Below are positions 47,814 through 56,914 of a stretch of DNA of 64,000 bases, in pieces (the stretch's first letter is position 1; each line of letters starts with the position of its first letter). A program made the translations under genes and the position numbers. Below the pieces are notes generated by a model. It worked only from the letters and a program-made list of their open reading frames with translations, made no database searches and was not told the origin of the DNA. This stretch comes from Elusimicrobiota bacterium (GTDB lineage Bacteria > Elusimicrobiota > Elusimicrobia > UBA1565 > UBA9628). Location: assembly GCA_027406905.1 (NCBI GenBank), contig DAHZHT010000003.1, forward strand, positions 62,001-126,000, read 5' to 3'.

Positions 47814-49811
47814 ATGAGATTTAATCTTAAGTCTCCGTTTAAGCCCGCAGGAGATCAGCCTCAGGCGATAGAAACCTTAACGCGCCGAATTAAAGAGAAG
47901 GCGCCAGTTCAGGTTCTCTTGGGAGTCACGGGCTCCGGCAAGACATTTACGGCGGCCCACGTGATTAATCATCTCAATCGCCCGGCCTTGATTATTTCCC
48001 CGAACAAAACCCTGGCCGCCCAACTTTATAGCGAATTTAAATCGCTATTTCCGGAAAACGCGGTCGAATTTTTTATCTCTTATTATGATTACTATCAGCC
48101 GGAAGCCTACGTTCCCTCAACCGACACCTATATCGAAAAAGATTCCGCGATCAATGATCGAATCGACCGGTTGCGGCTTAAAGCCACCAGCGCTCTCTCA
48201 TCCCGGAGAGACGTCATCGTCATCGCCTCCGTTTCCTGCATTTATAATATCGGCTCTCCGGAAAATTATGAAAAAAGCTCTATTTATATTCAAAAGGGAA
48301 AAAAACAAGAGCGCTCCAAACTTTTGGAACAATTGATCTCCATTCATTATGAGAGAAATGAAGTCGAATTCACCCGCGGAAAATTTAGAGTCAAGGGGGG
48401 AACTGTCGACATTTTTCCCGCCTATCAAGAAACAGCCTTGCGGATTTCTCTCGACAGCGACCTCATTAAGGATATATGGGAGCTAGATCCGTTGACGGGA
48501 CGCAAAATCAAAGAATTGTCGGATGTTTGGATTTATCCCGCCAAGCATTTTGTCACCGATGAAATCAGCCGTTTAAAGGCGCTAAAACTCATCGAAGAGG
48601 AGATGAAAGAGCGCGTCAACGAATTGAATTACAAGGGAAAAAATCTCGAAGCTCAACGTCTTGAGCAGAGAACGCGCTATGACATGGAAATGCTCAAAGA
48701 AGTCGGGTTCTGCCATGGAATTGAGAATTATTCTAGGCATTTGTCGGGCCGGGCACCGGGCGAGCGACCATTTTGCCTTTTGGATTATTTTCCCAAGGAC
48801 TATCTCCTTTTAATCGACGAGTCCCATGTGACCATTCCTCAAATTCGCGGGATGTATGAAGGCGACCGTTCGCGCAAGCAGACCTTGGTTGATTTCGGTT
48901 TTAGGCTTCCCTCGGCCTTGGATAATCGCCCGCTGAAATTCGATGAATTTGAATCTCTCTCCGGCCAAACTATTTTTGTTTCGGCGACTCCGGGGCCATA
49001 TGAACTCACAAAATCCAAAGGCGAAGTCGTGGAACAGATCATCCGCCCGACCGGCCTTATCGATCCTGAAATCATCATCCACTCTTCCGAAGGACAAATG
49101 GAAGATTTAACCGCCCGCGTCCGGGAGAAAGCCAAAAAAGGAGAAAGGAGTCTGGTCACGACCCTCACCAAGAGAACAGCCGAGGACTTGGCGGATTATC
49201 TGCTCAGCAAAGGCTTAAAAGTTCGATATCTCCATTCCGATATCGAACCCCTGGAGAGAATTCAAATCCTGCAAGATCTTCGCCGCGGAGTTTTCGACTG
49301 TTTGGTCGGCATCAATCTTCTTCGGGAAGGACTGGACCTTCCCGAAGTATCCCTGGTCGCAATCCTCGGCGCGGATCATGAGGGATTTTTAAGGTCGGAA
49401 ACCACCCTCATTCAAATCGCCGGGCGCGCGGCGAGGAATGTCGGCAGTTCCGTCATTTTATACGCCGATTCTAAAACCGGATCCATGTCCCGGGCCCTGT
49501 CAGAAATGGAAAGGCGGCGCAAAAAACAGATCGAATATAATAAAAAATTCAACATTACCCCCAAGACCGTCGTTAAAGCGGTCTTGGACCTCGAAGAATT
49601 CGAGTCCCAGTCTAAACGGAACGGTTTATCCTTATTAAAGGAGACGGAAACGCCATTAAGCTCAAAGGATGTACCCATACTCGCCGAAGAAATTGAAAAA
49701 CGCATGAAAGAAGCCGCCGAGAATCTCGACTTTGAGACCGCCGCCCTTCTCAGAGATCAGCTTTTTGAGCTTAAAGAAATGTCCGCCTCTAAAAAGGGAG
49801 TCCGAAAATGA
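47814..49811 (+). CDS. uvrB: Excinuclease ABC subunit UvrB
   Basis: A 665-residue nucleotide-excision-repair helicase-like protein. It opens FKPAGDQPQAIETL and carries Walker A GVTGSGKT, the beta-hairpin YYDYYQPEAYVPSTDTYIEKDS, the damage-handling domain, LLIDESHVT, VGINLLREGLDLPEV and QIAGRAARN. The C-terminal UVR/UvrC-binding motif ends the protein (MKEAAENLDFETAALLRDQLFEL). It works with UvrA and UvrC. Length is normal. Its stop overlaps nadC by 4 bp. Confidence 0.96.
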   Translation: MRFNLKSPFKPAGDQPQAIETLTRRIKEKAPVQVLLGVTGSGKTFTAAHVINHLNRPALIISPNKTLAAQLYSEFKSLFPENAVEFFISYYDYYQPEAYVPSTDTYIEKDSAINDRIDRLRLKATSALSSRRDVIVIASVSCIYNIGSPENYEKSSIYIQKGKKQERSKLLEQLISIHYERNEVEFTRGKFRVKGGTVDIFPAYQETALRISLDSDLIKDIWELDPLTGRKIKELSDVWIYPAKHFVTDEISRLKALKLIEEEMKERVNELNYKGKNLEAQRLEQRTRYDMEMLKEVGFCHGIENYSRHLSGRAPGERPFCLLDYFPKDYLLLIDESHVTIPQIRGMYEGDRSRKQTLVDFGFRLPSALDNRPLKFDEFESLSGQTIFVSATPGPYELTKSKGEVVEQIIRPTGLIDPEIIIHSSEGQMEDLTARVREKAKKGERSLVTTLTKRTAEDLADYLLSKGLKVRYLHSDIEPLERIQILQDLRRGVFDCLVGINLLREGLDLPEVSLVAILGADHEGFLRSETTLIQIAGRAARNVGSSVILYADSKTGSMSRALSEMERRRKKQIEYNKKFNITPKTVVKAVLDLEEFESQSKRNGLSLLKETETPLSSKDVPILAEEIEKRMKEAAENLDFETAALLRDQLFELKEMSASKKGVRK

Positions 49812-50635
49812 AAGCCCCATCATGGTTAATCAAAGAATCTCTGCGGGAAGACCTAGGCAAAAACGGAGATTTAACGACCCGGTTTTTTGTCCCGCCAAAC
49901 TCAAAAATATCGGGCTCGATCATTTTAAAGGCCGACGGGGTCATCTGCGGAACTGAAATAGCCCGGCAGGTTTTTCAGAAAGTTGACCCTTCCGCGCGAT
50001 TTAAAATTATAATTCAAGACGGTCAATACGCGAAATCAGGCCAAAAAATCGCCCAAATAAACGGCTCGCCAAAAATATTAACGGCGGAGAGAACCGCCCT
50101 TAATTTCCTCCAACATTTGTCGGGGATCGCGACTTTAACAAGGCAATTCGTCGAACAAACAAGGCAAACCAAGGTTAAAATTTACGACACGCGCAAAACC
50201 CTTCCGGGGTGGAGACTTCTTGAAAAATACGCGGTGAGATGCGGTGGGGGAAAAAACCACAGAATCGGGCTCTATGACATGGTCTTACTCAAAGACAATC
50301 ATTGGGAATTTGGCTCTTTAAAAAGCGGCTTGTCTCGACTCAAGAAAAAATATCCCAAAATCCCGGTTGAAATCGAAGCCGATCGGCTCAGCCGCGTTCA
50401 AGCCGCCCTGACTCTCAAACCCGACATGATCTTGCTCGACAATATGACCCCAGATCAAATCAAAAACGCCATTCAAATGATTCGCGCATCTTCAAAGAAA
50501 ATTCAAATCGAGATTTCCGGAGGAGTCAATCTCCAAAACGTCCGCGCGCTCGCCCAATTAGGGCCCAACCGGATTTCGATCGGGCGCATCACCCATAGCG
50601 CCGGGGCTCTGGACATGAGCTTAGAGGTCCAATGA
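49808..50635 (+). CDS. nadC: Nicotinate-nucleotide pyrophosphorylase (quinolinate phosphoribosyltransferase)
   Basis: A 275-residue type II phosphoribosyltransferase converting quinolinate and PRPP to nicotinate mononucleotide in de novo NAD synthesis. Hallmarks are ERTALNFLQHLSGIAT, the DTRKTLPGWRLLEKYAVRCGG stretch, NHRIGLYDMVLLKDNH, VEIEADRLSRV and EISGGVNLQNVRALAQLGPNRISIG. ATG at 49808 overlaps the uvrB stop, and the gene overlaps birA by 4 bp downstream. nadA and nadB are not in the window. Confidence 0.95.
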   Translation: MKAPSWLIKESLREDLGKNGDLTTRFFVPPNSKISGSIILKADGVICGTEIARQVFQKVDPSARFKIIIQDGQYAKSGQKIAQINGSPKILTAERTALNFLQHLSGIATLTRQFVEQTRQTKVKIYDTRKTLPGWRLLEKYAVRCGGGKNHRIGLYDMVLLKDNHWEFGSLKSGLSRLKKKYPKIPVEIEADRLSRVQAALTLKPDMILLDNMTPDQIKNAIQMIRASSKKIQIEISGGVNLQNVRALAQLGPNRISIGRITHSAGALDMSLEVQ

Positions 50636-51183
50636 ACAAAGTTAAAGCATCTTTTCCGGGAATCGCGCGATTAGTCTATGCCGAAGAGATGGAATCCACT
50701 CAAAATACCGCCAAGGCTTTGGCCGAAACAGGGGCCGAACACGGAACATTGGTTTGGGCGAGAACACAAAAGGCCGGTCGCGGACGAATGGAGAGAAACT
50801 GGGAATCGCCGGAGGGCGGGCTTTATTTTTCACTCATTTTAAGACCAAAGATTTCACCCTTGGTCTTGGCGCGGCTTAGCCTCAAAACGGCGCAAGAGGT
50901 TTCCACCGCTCTTTTAGAAGCCGCTTCTCTTAAAACAAGAATCAAGCCTCCGAACGATATTTACGCGAAAGAAGGGAAAATTTGGAAAAAGATTTCCGGA
51001 ATTCTCATTGAAGCCGCGGGAAACGAGACGAGTCTTTTTTGGCTGGTGATCGGCATCGGCATCAATGTCAACAATCAACCGCGACTAGAATCCGCCACTA
51101 GTCTAAAAATTCTGACCGGAAAAGAATGGGAATTAGAAAAAATCTTAACCCAAGTCCTCAAAGAAATGCAAAAATCTAAATGA
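50632..51183 (+). CDS. birA: Biotin--[acetyl-CoA carboxylase] ligase (short, no HTH)
   Basis: A 183-residue BPL domain that would adenylate biotin and attach it to a carboxyl-carrier lysine. Visible motifs are the AGRGRMERNWESPEGGLYFSL loop, KPPNDIY in place of the usual KWPNDI, KKISGILIEA and VIGIGINVNN. There is no DNA-binding domain and almost no C-terminal SH3-like domain, so it is a minimal ligase without the repressor role. It overlaps nadC and the CNNM gene by 4 bp each. Confidence 0.88.
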   Translation: MNKVKASFPGIARLVYAEEMESTQNTAKALAETGAEHGTLVWARTQKAGRGRMERNWESPEGGLYFSLILRPKISPLVLARLSLKTAQEVSTALLEAASLKTRIKPPNDIYAKEGKIWKKISGILIEAAGNETSLFWLVIGIGINVNNQPRLESATSLKILTGKEWELEKILTQVLKEMQKSK

Positions 51184-52694
51184 TGCCCCACGCCCTCTTA
51201 ATCTCCATTATCTTAATTTCCATTAACGCTCTCTTTGTGCTGATGGAATATGCCTTGGTCAGGGTTCGGCCTTCTCTTCTTGAGGTCTTATCCAAGCGCG
51301 GAAACTCAAAGGCTCTCAGGGTCATTGAGATGCAAAAAAAGCTCGATCATTATCTCGCGGCCATTCAGCTAGGGATGACCTTGATCGCGATAGCGCTAGG
51401 GTGGATCGCCCAACCGGAATTGGCGGCGTTAATCGCGCGCCATATCCGCGCTCATTCCTGGATTCCCCTGGGGCCTCAGGCGCTAACAGCTCTTTCCCTG
51501 GCCGGAGCCTTGGCTTTTCTGACCTGGCTTCATGTTTTGTTCGGCGAACTTTTGCCCCGCGGAGTCGCGCTTCAAAAATCCGAGCCGATCGCTCTCTGGG
51601 GGGCTCTTCCCCTCAAACTTTTCGCCAATCTATTTCGATGGCCTATCGCCTTTATGTCGTTTTGTTCCATGAGCGCTTTGAAAATTCTAGGTCTCAAGCC
51701 TGCCGGTGAAAATGAGCCTATCGTCGGAGAAGAAGAAATGAGGGTTCTTCTCTACTCAACGCAAGAAAAGGGCTCTATTCCTATCGAGCGCCTGCTTTTA
51801 ATCGAAAATCTATTCAATATCGGGCAGACGACCGTCGCTGAAACGATGACTCCAAAAACGGAGATCGCGGCTCTTTACATCGACAAAAGCTGGAAAGAAA
51901 ACCTCCAGACAATTCAAGAAAGAAGCTACTCACGATATCCCCTTTGCTACCAGGACCTCGATAACCCTATCGGCATTATTCATATTAAAGACATCTTTCT
52001 GCGCGAAAGCTTAAGCCCGCCGGACCTCAACGCCTTAAAAAGAAACATTAGTTTTGTTTCTGAATCCGACCCCTTGGATAAGTTTTTAAAAACATTCCCC
52101 GACAGGGGCATCCATTTGGCCTTGGTTAAAAATCAACAGGGCCGCATTGCCGGGCTCATCACTCTTGAAGATATCGTCGAAGAATTAATCGGGGAGGTTA
52201 AAGACGAGTTCGACCGCGGGGCGGTATGGTCCTTGATGGATTCTTTGTCTCTGCCCGCAATAGCGGTCGGGGTCGAGGCCTTGGACCGCAAAGCGGCAAT
52301 CGCCGCGCTATCGAAGGTTCTATCCAACGCCCACCCGGAGTTTGACGCGCGAAAGATTTTTGACGCCGCCTGGGAAAGAGAACTTAAATTCTCGTCCGGA
52401 CTCGGAAAGGGAATCGCGTTTCCCCACGCGAGACTCCCGGAATTAAAAGCCCCAATGATTGCGGTCGCCAAATTCTCAAAACCGGTATTCTTCCCCTCTC
52501 CAGACCATGTTCCGGTTCGCCTGGCCTTTCTGATTTTAACCCCGACTTCAATTCCGGTCTTTCAATTGAAAATTCTAAGCCGACTAGCGACCTTGGTTTT
52601 CAACGAGGGGCTTCGCAAAACCCTCTTTGCCGCCAAAACCTCCGAAGCCCTCTTTGAAGCCCTTTCAGCCGCCGACACCCTGACCGCAAATTAA
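51180..52694 (+). CDS. CNNM/DUF21 membrane protein with CBS pair fused to a PTS EIIA-type domain
   Basis: A 504-residue fusion. The N-terminal CNNM (DUF21) domain has four spans (about 4-24, 60-80, 93-115, 135-155) and the FGELLPRGVALQ stretch. A CBS-domain pair follows (about 215-340; TMTPKTEIAALY, ALVKNQQGRIAGLITLEDIVEELIGEVKDEFD). In place of the usual CorC/HlyC C-terminal domain come about 150 residues resembling a type-2 PTS EIIA domain, with the phospho-His context GLGKGIAFPHARLPELKAP (His about 416) and ending in LKILSRLATLV. CNNM/CorC proteins move Mg2+/Na+ or act as haemolysin-like exporters. A phosphorylation or nucleotide-sensing input through the EIIA-like domain is inferred. No PTS genes are nearby. 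Confidence 0.8.
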   Translation: MMPHALLISIILISINALFVLMEYALVRVRPSLLEVLSKRGNSKALRVIEMQKKLDHYLAAIQLGMTLIAIALGWIAQPELAALIARHIRAHSWIPLGPQALTALSLAGALAFLTWLHVLFGELLPRGVALQKSEPIALWGALPLKLFANLFRWPIAFMSFCSMSALKILGLKPAGENEPIVGEEEMRVLLYSTQEKGSIPIERLLLIENLFNIGQTTVAETMTPKTEIAALYIDKSWKENLQTIQERSYSRYPLCYQDLDNPIGIIHIKDIFLRESLSPPDLNALKRNISFVSESDPLDKFLKTFPDRGIHLALVKNQQGRIAGLITLEDIVEELIGEVKDEFDRGAVWSLMDSLSLPAIAVGVEALDRKAAIAALSKVLSNAHPEFDARKIFDAAWERELKFSSGLGKGIAFPHARLPELKAPMIAVAKFSKPVFFPSPDHVPVRLAFLILTPTSIPVFQLKILSRLATLVFNEGLRKTLFAAKTSEALFEALSAADTLTAN

Positions 52695-52710
52695 TCCTTG
52701 CGGATATTGG

Positions 52711-52716
52711 TATTAT
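52711..52716 (+). promoter_or_regulatory. Candidate -10 box of hemE
   Basis: TATTAT ends 6 nt before the hemE ATG at 52723, which has no Shine-Dalgarno sequence. A transcript from here would start at or next to the ATG. The -35 region is weak, and read-through from the CNNM gene is also possible. Confidence 0.35.
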
Positions 52717-52722
52717 TACCTT

Positions 52723-53736
52723 ATGCGGGATCGTTTTTTGCGGGCGTGCCGTAAAGAAAAGGTGGACCGGGTTCCGGTCTGGTTTATGCGCCAGGCAGGG
52801 CGATACATGAAAGAGTATCGGCATCTGAGAAAAAGATATTCCATCCTCGAAATCGCTAAAACCCCTAAACTCGCTTCTGCGGTGACTCTTCAGCCGATTA
52901 AGGCCTTTCCTCTCGATGCCGCAATCATTTTTTCCGATATTTTAATCCCCCTAGAACCGATGGGAATTAAAATAGAGTTTTCTCCCAAGCCCAATATCAA
53001 AAACCCCATTAAGCGCCCTTCTTGTTTAAACAGACTGAAGGATTTTAAGGTCAATGAAAAATTAGCTTTTGTCGGAGAAGCGATTGAAAAAACAGTTCCG
53101 AAGCTGGAGGGGCTTCCATTAATCGGTTTTTCGGCGGCGCCTTTTACCTTGGCCAGCTATCTCATCGAAGGCGGGCCCTCCAAGGATTTCCTAAAGACTA
53201 AAATCTTCATGCATCAGCACCCCGAGGCATGGGATTCTTTGATGGAGAAATTAGTCCGGGTTCTGTCGGATTATCTCAAGCTTCAAGCTTTATCTGGAGC
53301 TAGGGTTCTTCAAATTTTTGACAGTTGGATCGGAGCGCTGTCGCCGGATGATTACCGCAATTACGTTAAACCCCATTCCCGGCGCTTGATTCAAAACGCT
53401 CAAAAAGCCCAGGTTCCAGTCATTCATTTCGGCACCGGACAATCGGGATTCTTGGAAGATTTTTCCGAGGCGGGGGGAAATGTCATCGGGATCGATTGGA
53501 GAATCGACATCCAAGACGCTTTTCGGAAAATTGGAGATAGAGCCTTGCAGGGAAATCTAGATCCGTCTCTTCTTTTATGCGACAGCCAAAGCCTTAGAAA
53601 AGGGGTTGACTCTATTCTCAAGAAAGCGGGAACGAAAAGGGGATTTATTTTTAATATCGGGCACGGCCTATTTCCTCAAACCGACCCCAAAAAAGTTAAA
53701 GAAGTTATTGAGAGGGTCCATTCTTTCCATGGATAA
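52723..53736 (+). CDS. hemE: Uroporphyrinogen decarboxylase
   Basis: A 337-residue UROD, which removes four carboxyl groups from uroporphyrinogen III in haem synthesis. It opens RVPVWFMRQAGRYMKEYR, the classical substrate-binding signature with catalytic-region Arg residues. The AAIIFSDILIPLEPMGI stretch (with the key Asp), FSAAPFTLASYLIEGG, IFDSWIGALSPDDY and FNIGHGLFPQTDP follow, all canonical. The stop overlaps the start of hemG by 8 bp, so haem genes are coupled. Confidence 0.95.
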   Translation: MRDRFLRACRKEKVDRVPVWFMRQAGRYMKEYRHLRKRYSILEIAKTPKLASAVTLQPIKAFPLDAAIIFSDILIPLEPMGIKIEFSPKPNIKNPIKRPSCLNRLKDFKVNEKLAFVGEAIEKTVPKLEGLPLIGFSAAPFTLASYLIEGGPSKDFLKTKIFMHQHPEAWDSLMEKLVRVLSDYLKLQALSGARVLQIFDSWIGALSPDDYRNYVKPHSRRLIQNAQKAQVPVIHFGTGQSGFLEDFSEAGGNVIGIDWRIDIQDAFRKIGDRALQGNLDPSLLLCDSQSLRKGVDSILKKAGTKRGFIFNIGHGLFPQTDPKKVKEVIERVHSFHG

Positions 53737-55192
53737 TCCGAACAAATCCCCGCGGAAAATCGTCGTCATTGGAGCGGGAATTTCAGGGCTTTCCTGCGCC
53801 TATAGAATCAATCAGTTAGCGGAGAAAACCGGGCTTAAAATCGAGATTTCCGTTCTTGAAGCCTCTCCCCGAGCGGGAGGGAAAATTATCACCGACCGTT
53901 CCGGAGGAATTCTCACTGAGGGAGGCCCGGACAGCTTTCTCACCCTCAAGCCCGAAGCCGAAAATTTGGTCAAGGAACTTGGGCTTGAAAAAGATTTAAT
54001 TCCAGCCAACCAAAAACTCTCAAGGGTTTGGATCAACGACAAAAACAAACTTTATCCTCTCCCTAAGGGAACCGGCCTGATTCCTTCAAAAATCATTCCG
54101 TTTCTTTTTTCCAATCTTCTGAGTTTCAGCGGGCGATTGCGGGTCATCGCGGAACCCTGGGTAAGCCCAAAACTGGGAGATGAAGACGAGTCCTTGGCTT
54201 CCTTTATTTCCCGGAGGATGGGACCTGAATTTCTTCAAAAAATAGCCGATCCGATTTTATCCGGAATCTACGCCGCCCCTTCGGAACAAATCAGCCTTCT
54301 CTCCACATTCCCGCATTTACGGGAAATGGAAAAGCGCGGCGGAATTTTTCAATCTCTCTCCAAGTCAAAGCCGGGTAAAATCGTTTTTGCGACTCTTAAA
54401 GACGGGCTTTCAAGCCTTTCAAACGCTCTCGCCCAAAATCTGCCTGGCAAGGCCTTAAAAAGAGATTCTCCCGTTCTTGCCATTCAACGGGAACACCGAG
54501 GGTGGGCTGTTAAAACTTCCCGTGAAAATTTTTTGGCCGACAGCGTCATCTTGGCCGTGCCCGCTAATTCGGCGTCTCTTTTATGCGCCGATTTTTCGCC
54601 GGAGATATCCTCCGCCTTATCTGAAATTCCGTTTACCAGCAGCGTCGTCGTCAATCTCGTCTATTCCCGGAAATCGGTGAAACACTCTTTAAAAGGATAC
54701 GGGTTTGTCTCCGTTCAAAACGGCTCTTCTTTAATGGCCGCCACTTTTAGCTCATCTAAGTTTCCCCATCGCTCAAATTCCGACAAGGCCCTGATTCGAG
54801 TCTTCTTTAGGGAAAAATCTCCATCGGGCGAAGAATTAATCTCCAAAAATGAAGATGAGATCGCGAAAATAGCGCATCAAGAATTAGCTCCGGTTCTAGG
54901 CCTTCGCGCAATCCCCGAAGAATTTCGAGTTTACAAATGGATGAAGGCCCACCCGGTCTATTGCGTTGGACACGGCCTGCGGATGAAAAGAATAGAATCT
55001 TGCTTAAAAGACCTGCCGGGCATTTTTCTTGCGGGATCGTCTTATTACGGGATCGGCCTACCCGACTGCATCCGCTCGGGACAAAAAGCGGCGGAAGAAT
55101 CCGTTCAATTCTTGAAAAATCGCCACAATAAAAACCCTTATGTCCTGCAATCCATGGAGGCCTCGCCATCATGCTCACCCACGCGCAACTAA
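53729..55192 (+). CDS. hemG: Protoporphyrinogen oxidase (HemY-type, FAD)
   Basis: A 487-residue flavoprotein oxidising protoporphyrinogen (or coproporphyrinogen) in late haem synthesis. The FAD-binding VVIGAGISGLSCAYRI is at the N-terminus, then SPRAGGKIITDRSGG, EGGPDSFLTLKPEAENLVKELG and the C-terminal FLAGSSYYGIGLPDCIRSGQKAAE. I start at ATG 53729, overlapping the end of hemE; a longer frame back to 53606 lies wholly inside hemE. The tail runs 22 bp into mgtC. Whether the product is protoporphyrin or coproporphyrin is not decidable here. Confidence 0.9.
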   Translation: MDNPNKSPRKIVVIGAGISGLSCAYRINQLAEKTGLKIEISVLEASPRAGGKIITDRSGGILTEGGPDSFLTLKPEAENLVKELGLEKDLIPANQKLSRVWINDKNKLYPLPKGTGLIPSKIIPFLFSNLLSFSGRLRVIAEPWVSPKLGDEDESLASFISRRMGPEFLQKIADPILSGIYAAPSEQISLLSTFPHLREMEKRGGIFQSLSKSKPGKIVFATLKDGLSSLSNALAQNLPGKALKRDSPVLAIQREHRGWAVKTSRENFLADSVILAVPANSASLLCADFSPEISSALSEIPFTSSVVVNLVYSRKSVKHSLKGYGFVSVQNGSSLMAATFSSSKFPHRSNSDKALIRVFFREKSPSGEELISKNEDEIAKIAHQELAPVLGLRAIPEEFRVYKWMKAHPVYCVGHGLRMKRIESCLKDLPGIFLAGSSYYGIGLPDCIRSGQKAAEESVQFLKNRHNKNPYVLQSMEASPSCSPTRN

Positions 55193-55872
55193 TTCTTCGC
55201 ATCGCCGTAGCGACAGGTCTTGGCGGAATTATCGGATATGAAAGAGACCTGCATAGCCGACATGCGGGACTGAGAACCCACATCATCGTCGCGATGGCGG
55301 CCGCCACATTCATGGTCGTATCCGCGCATTTTATGTTTTACCAGGGATATTTAGACTCGACAAAGCACCTCGACATCGACACCTCTCGAATCGCGGCCTC
55401 GGTTGTTTCCGGCGTCGGTTTTATCGCCGGAGGCACCATTCTCAGAACGGGATTGACGATTCAAGGGCTAACCACCGCGGCCGGATTGTGGCTGGTGACC
55501 GCCATCGGGCTTTGCGCCGGAGCCGGAATGTTCGTCGAGAGTTTCGCCGTTACCTTAATGGGATTTATCGCCTTATCGGTCTTAAGATTTCTAGAGGACA
55601 GAAACGTCAAATGGCTTAGAAGAAGCGTCTTTCTAGTCATGAACGACGGCGCCGATAGAGCCAATCAAATTACGAGTCTATTAAAGGGCATCGGGGCCCG
55701 AGTTTATGATTTCGATTACGCCAAAGAATTCGAGGGAAGCCAAGTTACGATTTCTTTCGACGTAACTTTCCCCATCGCTTTTGGAGTCGACAGCCTCATC
55801 GCCCTTTTGGAAAGGCAAGAAGGAATGCGCCAGGTCCGGGTCAAATTCCACAAAGACCCTCACTTTATTTAA
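55171..55872 (+). CDS. MgtC/SapB family membrane protein
   Basis: A 233-residue protein: an MgtC domain with about five spans at 1-145 (LGGIIGYERDLHSRHAGLRTHIIVAMAAATFMVVS, VVSGVGFIAGGTIL, GLTTAAGLWLVTAIGLCAGAG) and a soluble ACT-like C-terminal domain at about 150-233. The family is tied to Mg2+ stress, acid and membrane potential control. The ATG at 55171 lies within the hemG end; GGAGG is 11 nt upstream. Confidence 0.9.
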   Translation: MLTHAQLILRIAVATGLGGIIGYERDLHSRHAGLRTHIIVAMAAATFMVVSAHFMFYQGYLDSTKHLDIDTSRIAASVVSGVGFIAGGTILRTGLTIQGLTTAAGLWLVTAIGLCAGAGMFVESFAVTLMGFIALSVLRFLEDRNVKWLRRSVFLVMNDGADRANQITSLLKGIGARVYDFDYAKEFEGSQVTISFDVTFPIAFGVDSLIALLERQEGMRQVRVKFHKDPHFI

Positions 55873-55885
55873 ACCCCTCAACTCA

Positions 55886-56914
55886 ATGGACTGGGAAAAA
55901 ACTCGAGAATTAATCAAGGAATTGGGGGAGCCCGCCTACAGAGCCGAGCAACTGCGCAAGCCCGTCTTTGAAGAGGGGGTTTCTTCCTATGGCGAAATTT
56001 CCACCTGGCCTGAACCGTTAAAAGAGAAGATGGAAAAGAAATCCCAAATTCTAAGCCTTCATCTCAAGGAGATGACGGTTTCCCAAGACCAAAGATGTCG
56101 AAAAGCGGTTTTGGAATGCCGCGACGGCAAGATGATAGAGACCGTGTTATTGCGTCCCTCGGAAGCGCGCTGGACCGCTTGTATCTCTTCCCAGGTCGGT
56201 TGCGCGGTGGGCTGCCCTTTTTGCGCGACCGGGCAGATGGGAATCAAGCGCAATCTCTCGTCCGAGGAAATCACCGACCAAGCGCTTTTTTGGCGGCAGT
56301 TTATGAGGCAAGAAAAAATAGAAGGACGCCTCAGCCATGTCGTCTATATGGGAATGGGGGAACCTTTTTCCAACTATGAACAGGTTTCCAAAAGCCTCAA
56401 GATTTTAATGGACCAAAACCTGTTTAATTTAGCGGCCCGGCATATCTCCGTTTCGACATCGGGAATCGCCCCTAAAATAGAGGCGTTCGCGGAAGATTTT
56501 CCCCAAGTCAATTTCGCCCTTTCTCTTCATGCCGCCGATGACAAACTCCGCGACTCCCTGGTCCCAGTCAACAAAGCCTATCCATTGGAAAAAATTCGAG
56601 AATCCCTAAAAAAATATTTGCAAAAATCATCGCGCAAAATTTTTCTTGAGTATATTCTTCTCAAAGGGACTAACGATAGGGCCCAAGACGCGGAAAATCT
56701 CATTCGTTTTGTCCGCTCCGTCGGGCCGCTTGAGTTATTGCATGTCAATCTCATAATCTTTAATCAGACCGACTCTCCTTTTAAGGCGACGGCGGAAAAA
56801 GACGCGCGAATATTTCAAAAGAAAATTATGAACGCCAAAATTCATTCGACAATCCGGCAAAATCTGGGGCGCGATATCGACGGCGCATGCGGACAGCTTA
56901 TTTTCAAACAATGA
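55886..56914 (+). CDS. rlmN: 23S rRNA (adenine2503-C2)-methyltransferase, also tRNA
   Basis: A 342-residue radical SAM enzyme methylating A2503 of 23S rRNA (and A37 of some tRNAs). The cluster-binding C106-x3-C110-x2-C113 lies in GCAVGCPFCATGQMG; further marks are VVYMGMGEPFSNY, VSTSGIAP, FALSLHAADDKLRDSLVPVNK and the mechanistic second Cys at about 335 (DIDGACGQL). I begin at ATG 55886, 13 bp after mgtC; the longer frame lies inside mgtC. Its stop overlaps tldD by 4 bp. Confidence 0.95.
   Translation: MDWEKTRELIKELGEPAYRAEQLRKPVFEEGVSSYGEISTWPEPLKEKMEKKSQILSLHLKEMTVSQDQRCRKAVLECRDGKMIETVLLRPSEARWTACISSQVGCAVGCPFCATGQMGIKRNLSSEEITDQALFWRQFMRQEKIEGRLSHVVYMGMGEPFSNYEQVSKSLKILMDQNLFNLAARHISVSTSGIAPKIEAFAEDFPQVNFALSLHAADDKLRDSLVPVNKAYPLEKIRESLKKYLQKSSRKIFLEYILLKGTNDRAQDAENLIRFVRSVGPLELLHVNLIIFNQTDSPFKATAEKDARIFQKKIMNAKIHSTIRQNLGRDIDGACGQLIFKQ

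Noticed and set aside
53606..53728. N-terminal extension of protoporphyrinogen oxidase
   Set aside because: It is entirely inside hemE; the FAD motif should lie near the N-terminus, as it does with ATG 53729.
54516..54529. Third parS-like site (CTTCCCGTGAAAAT) in hemG
   Set aside because: Only one half matches the core; the symmetry is poor.
55781..55885. N-terminal extension of RlmN
   Set aside because: It lies within the mgtC coding region; ATG 55886 gives the usual start for the family.
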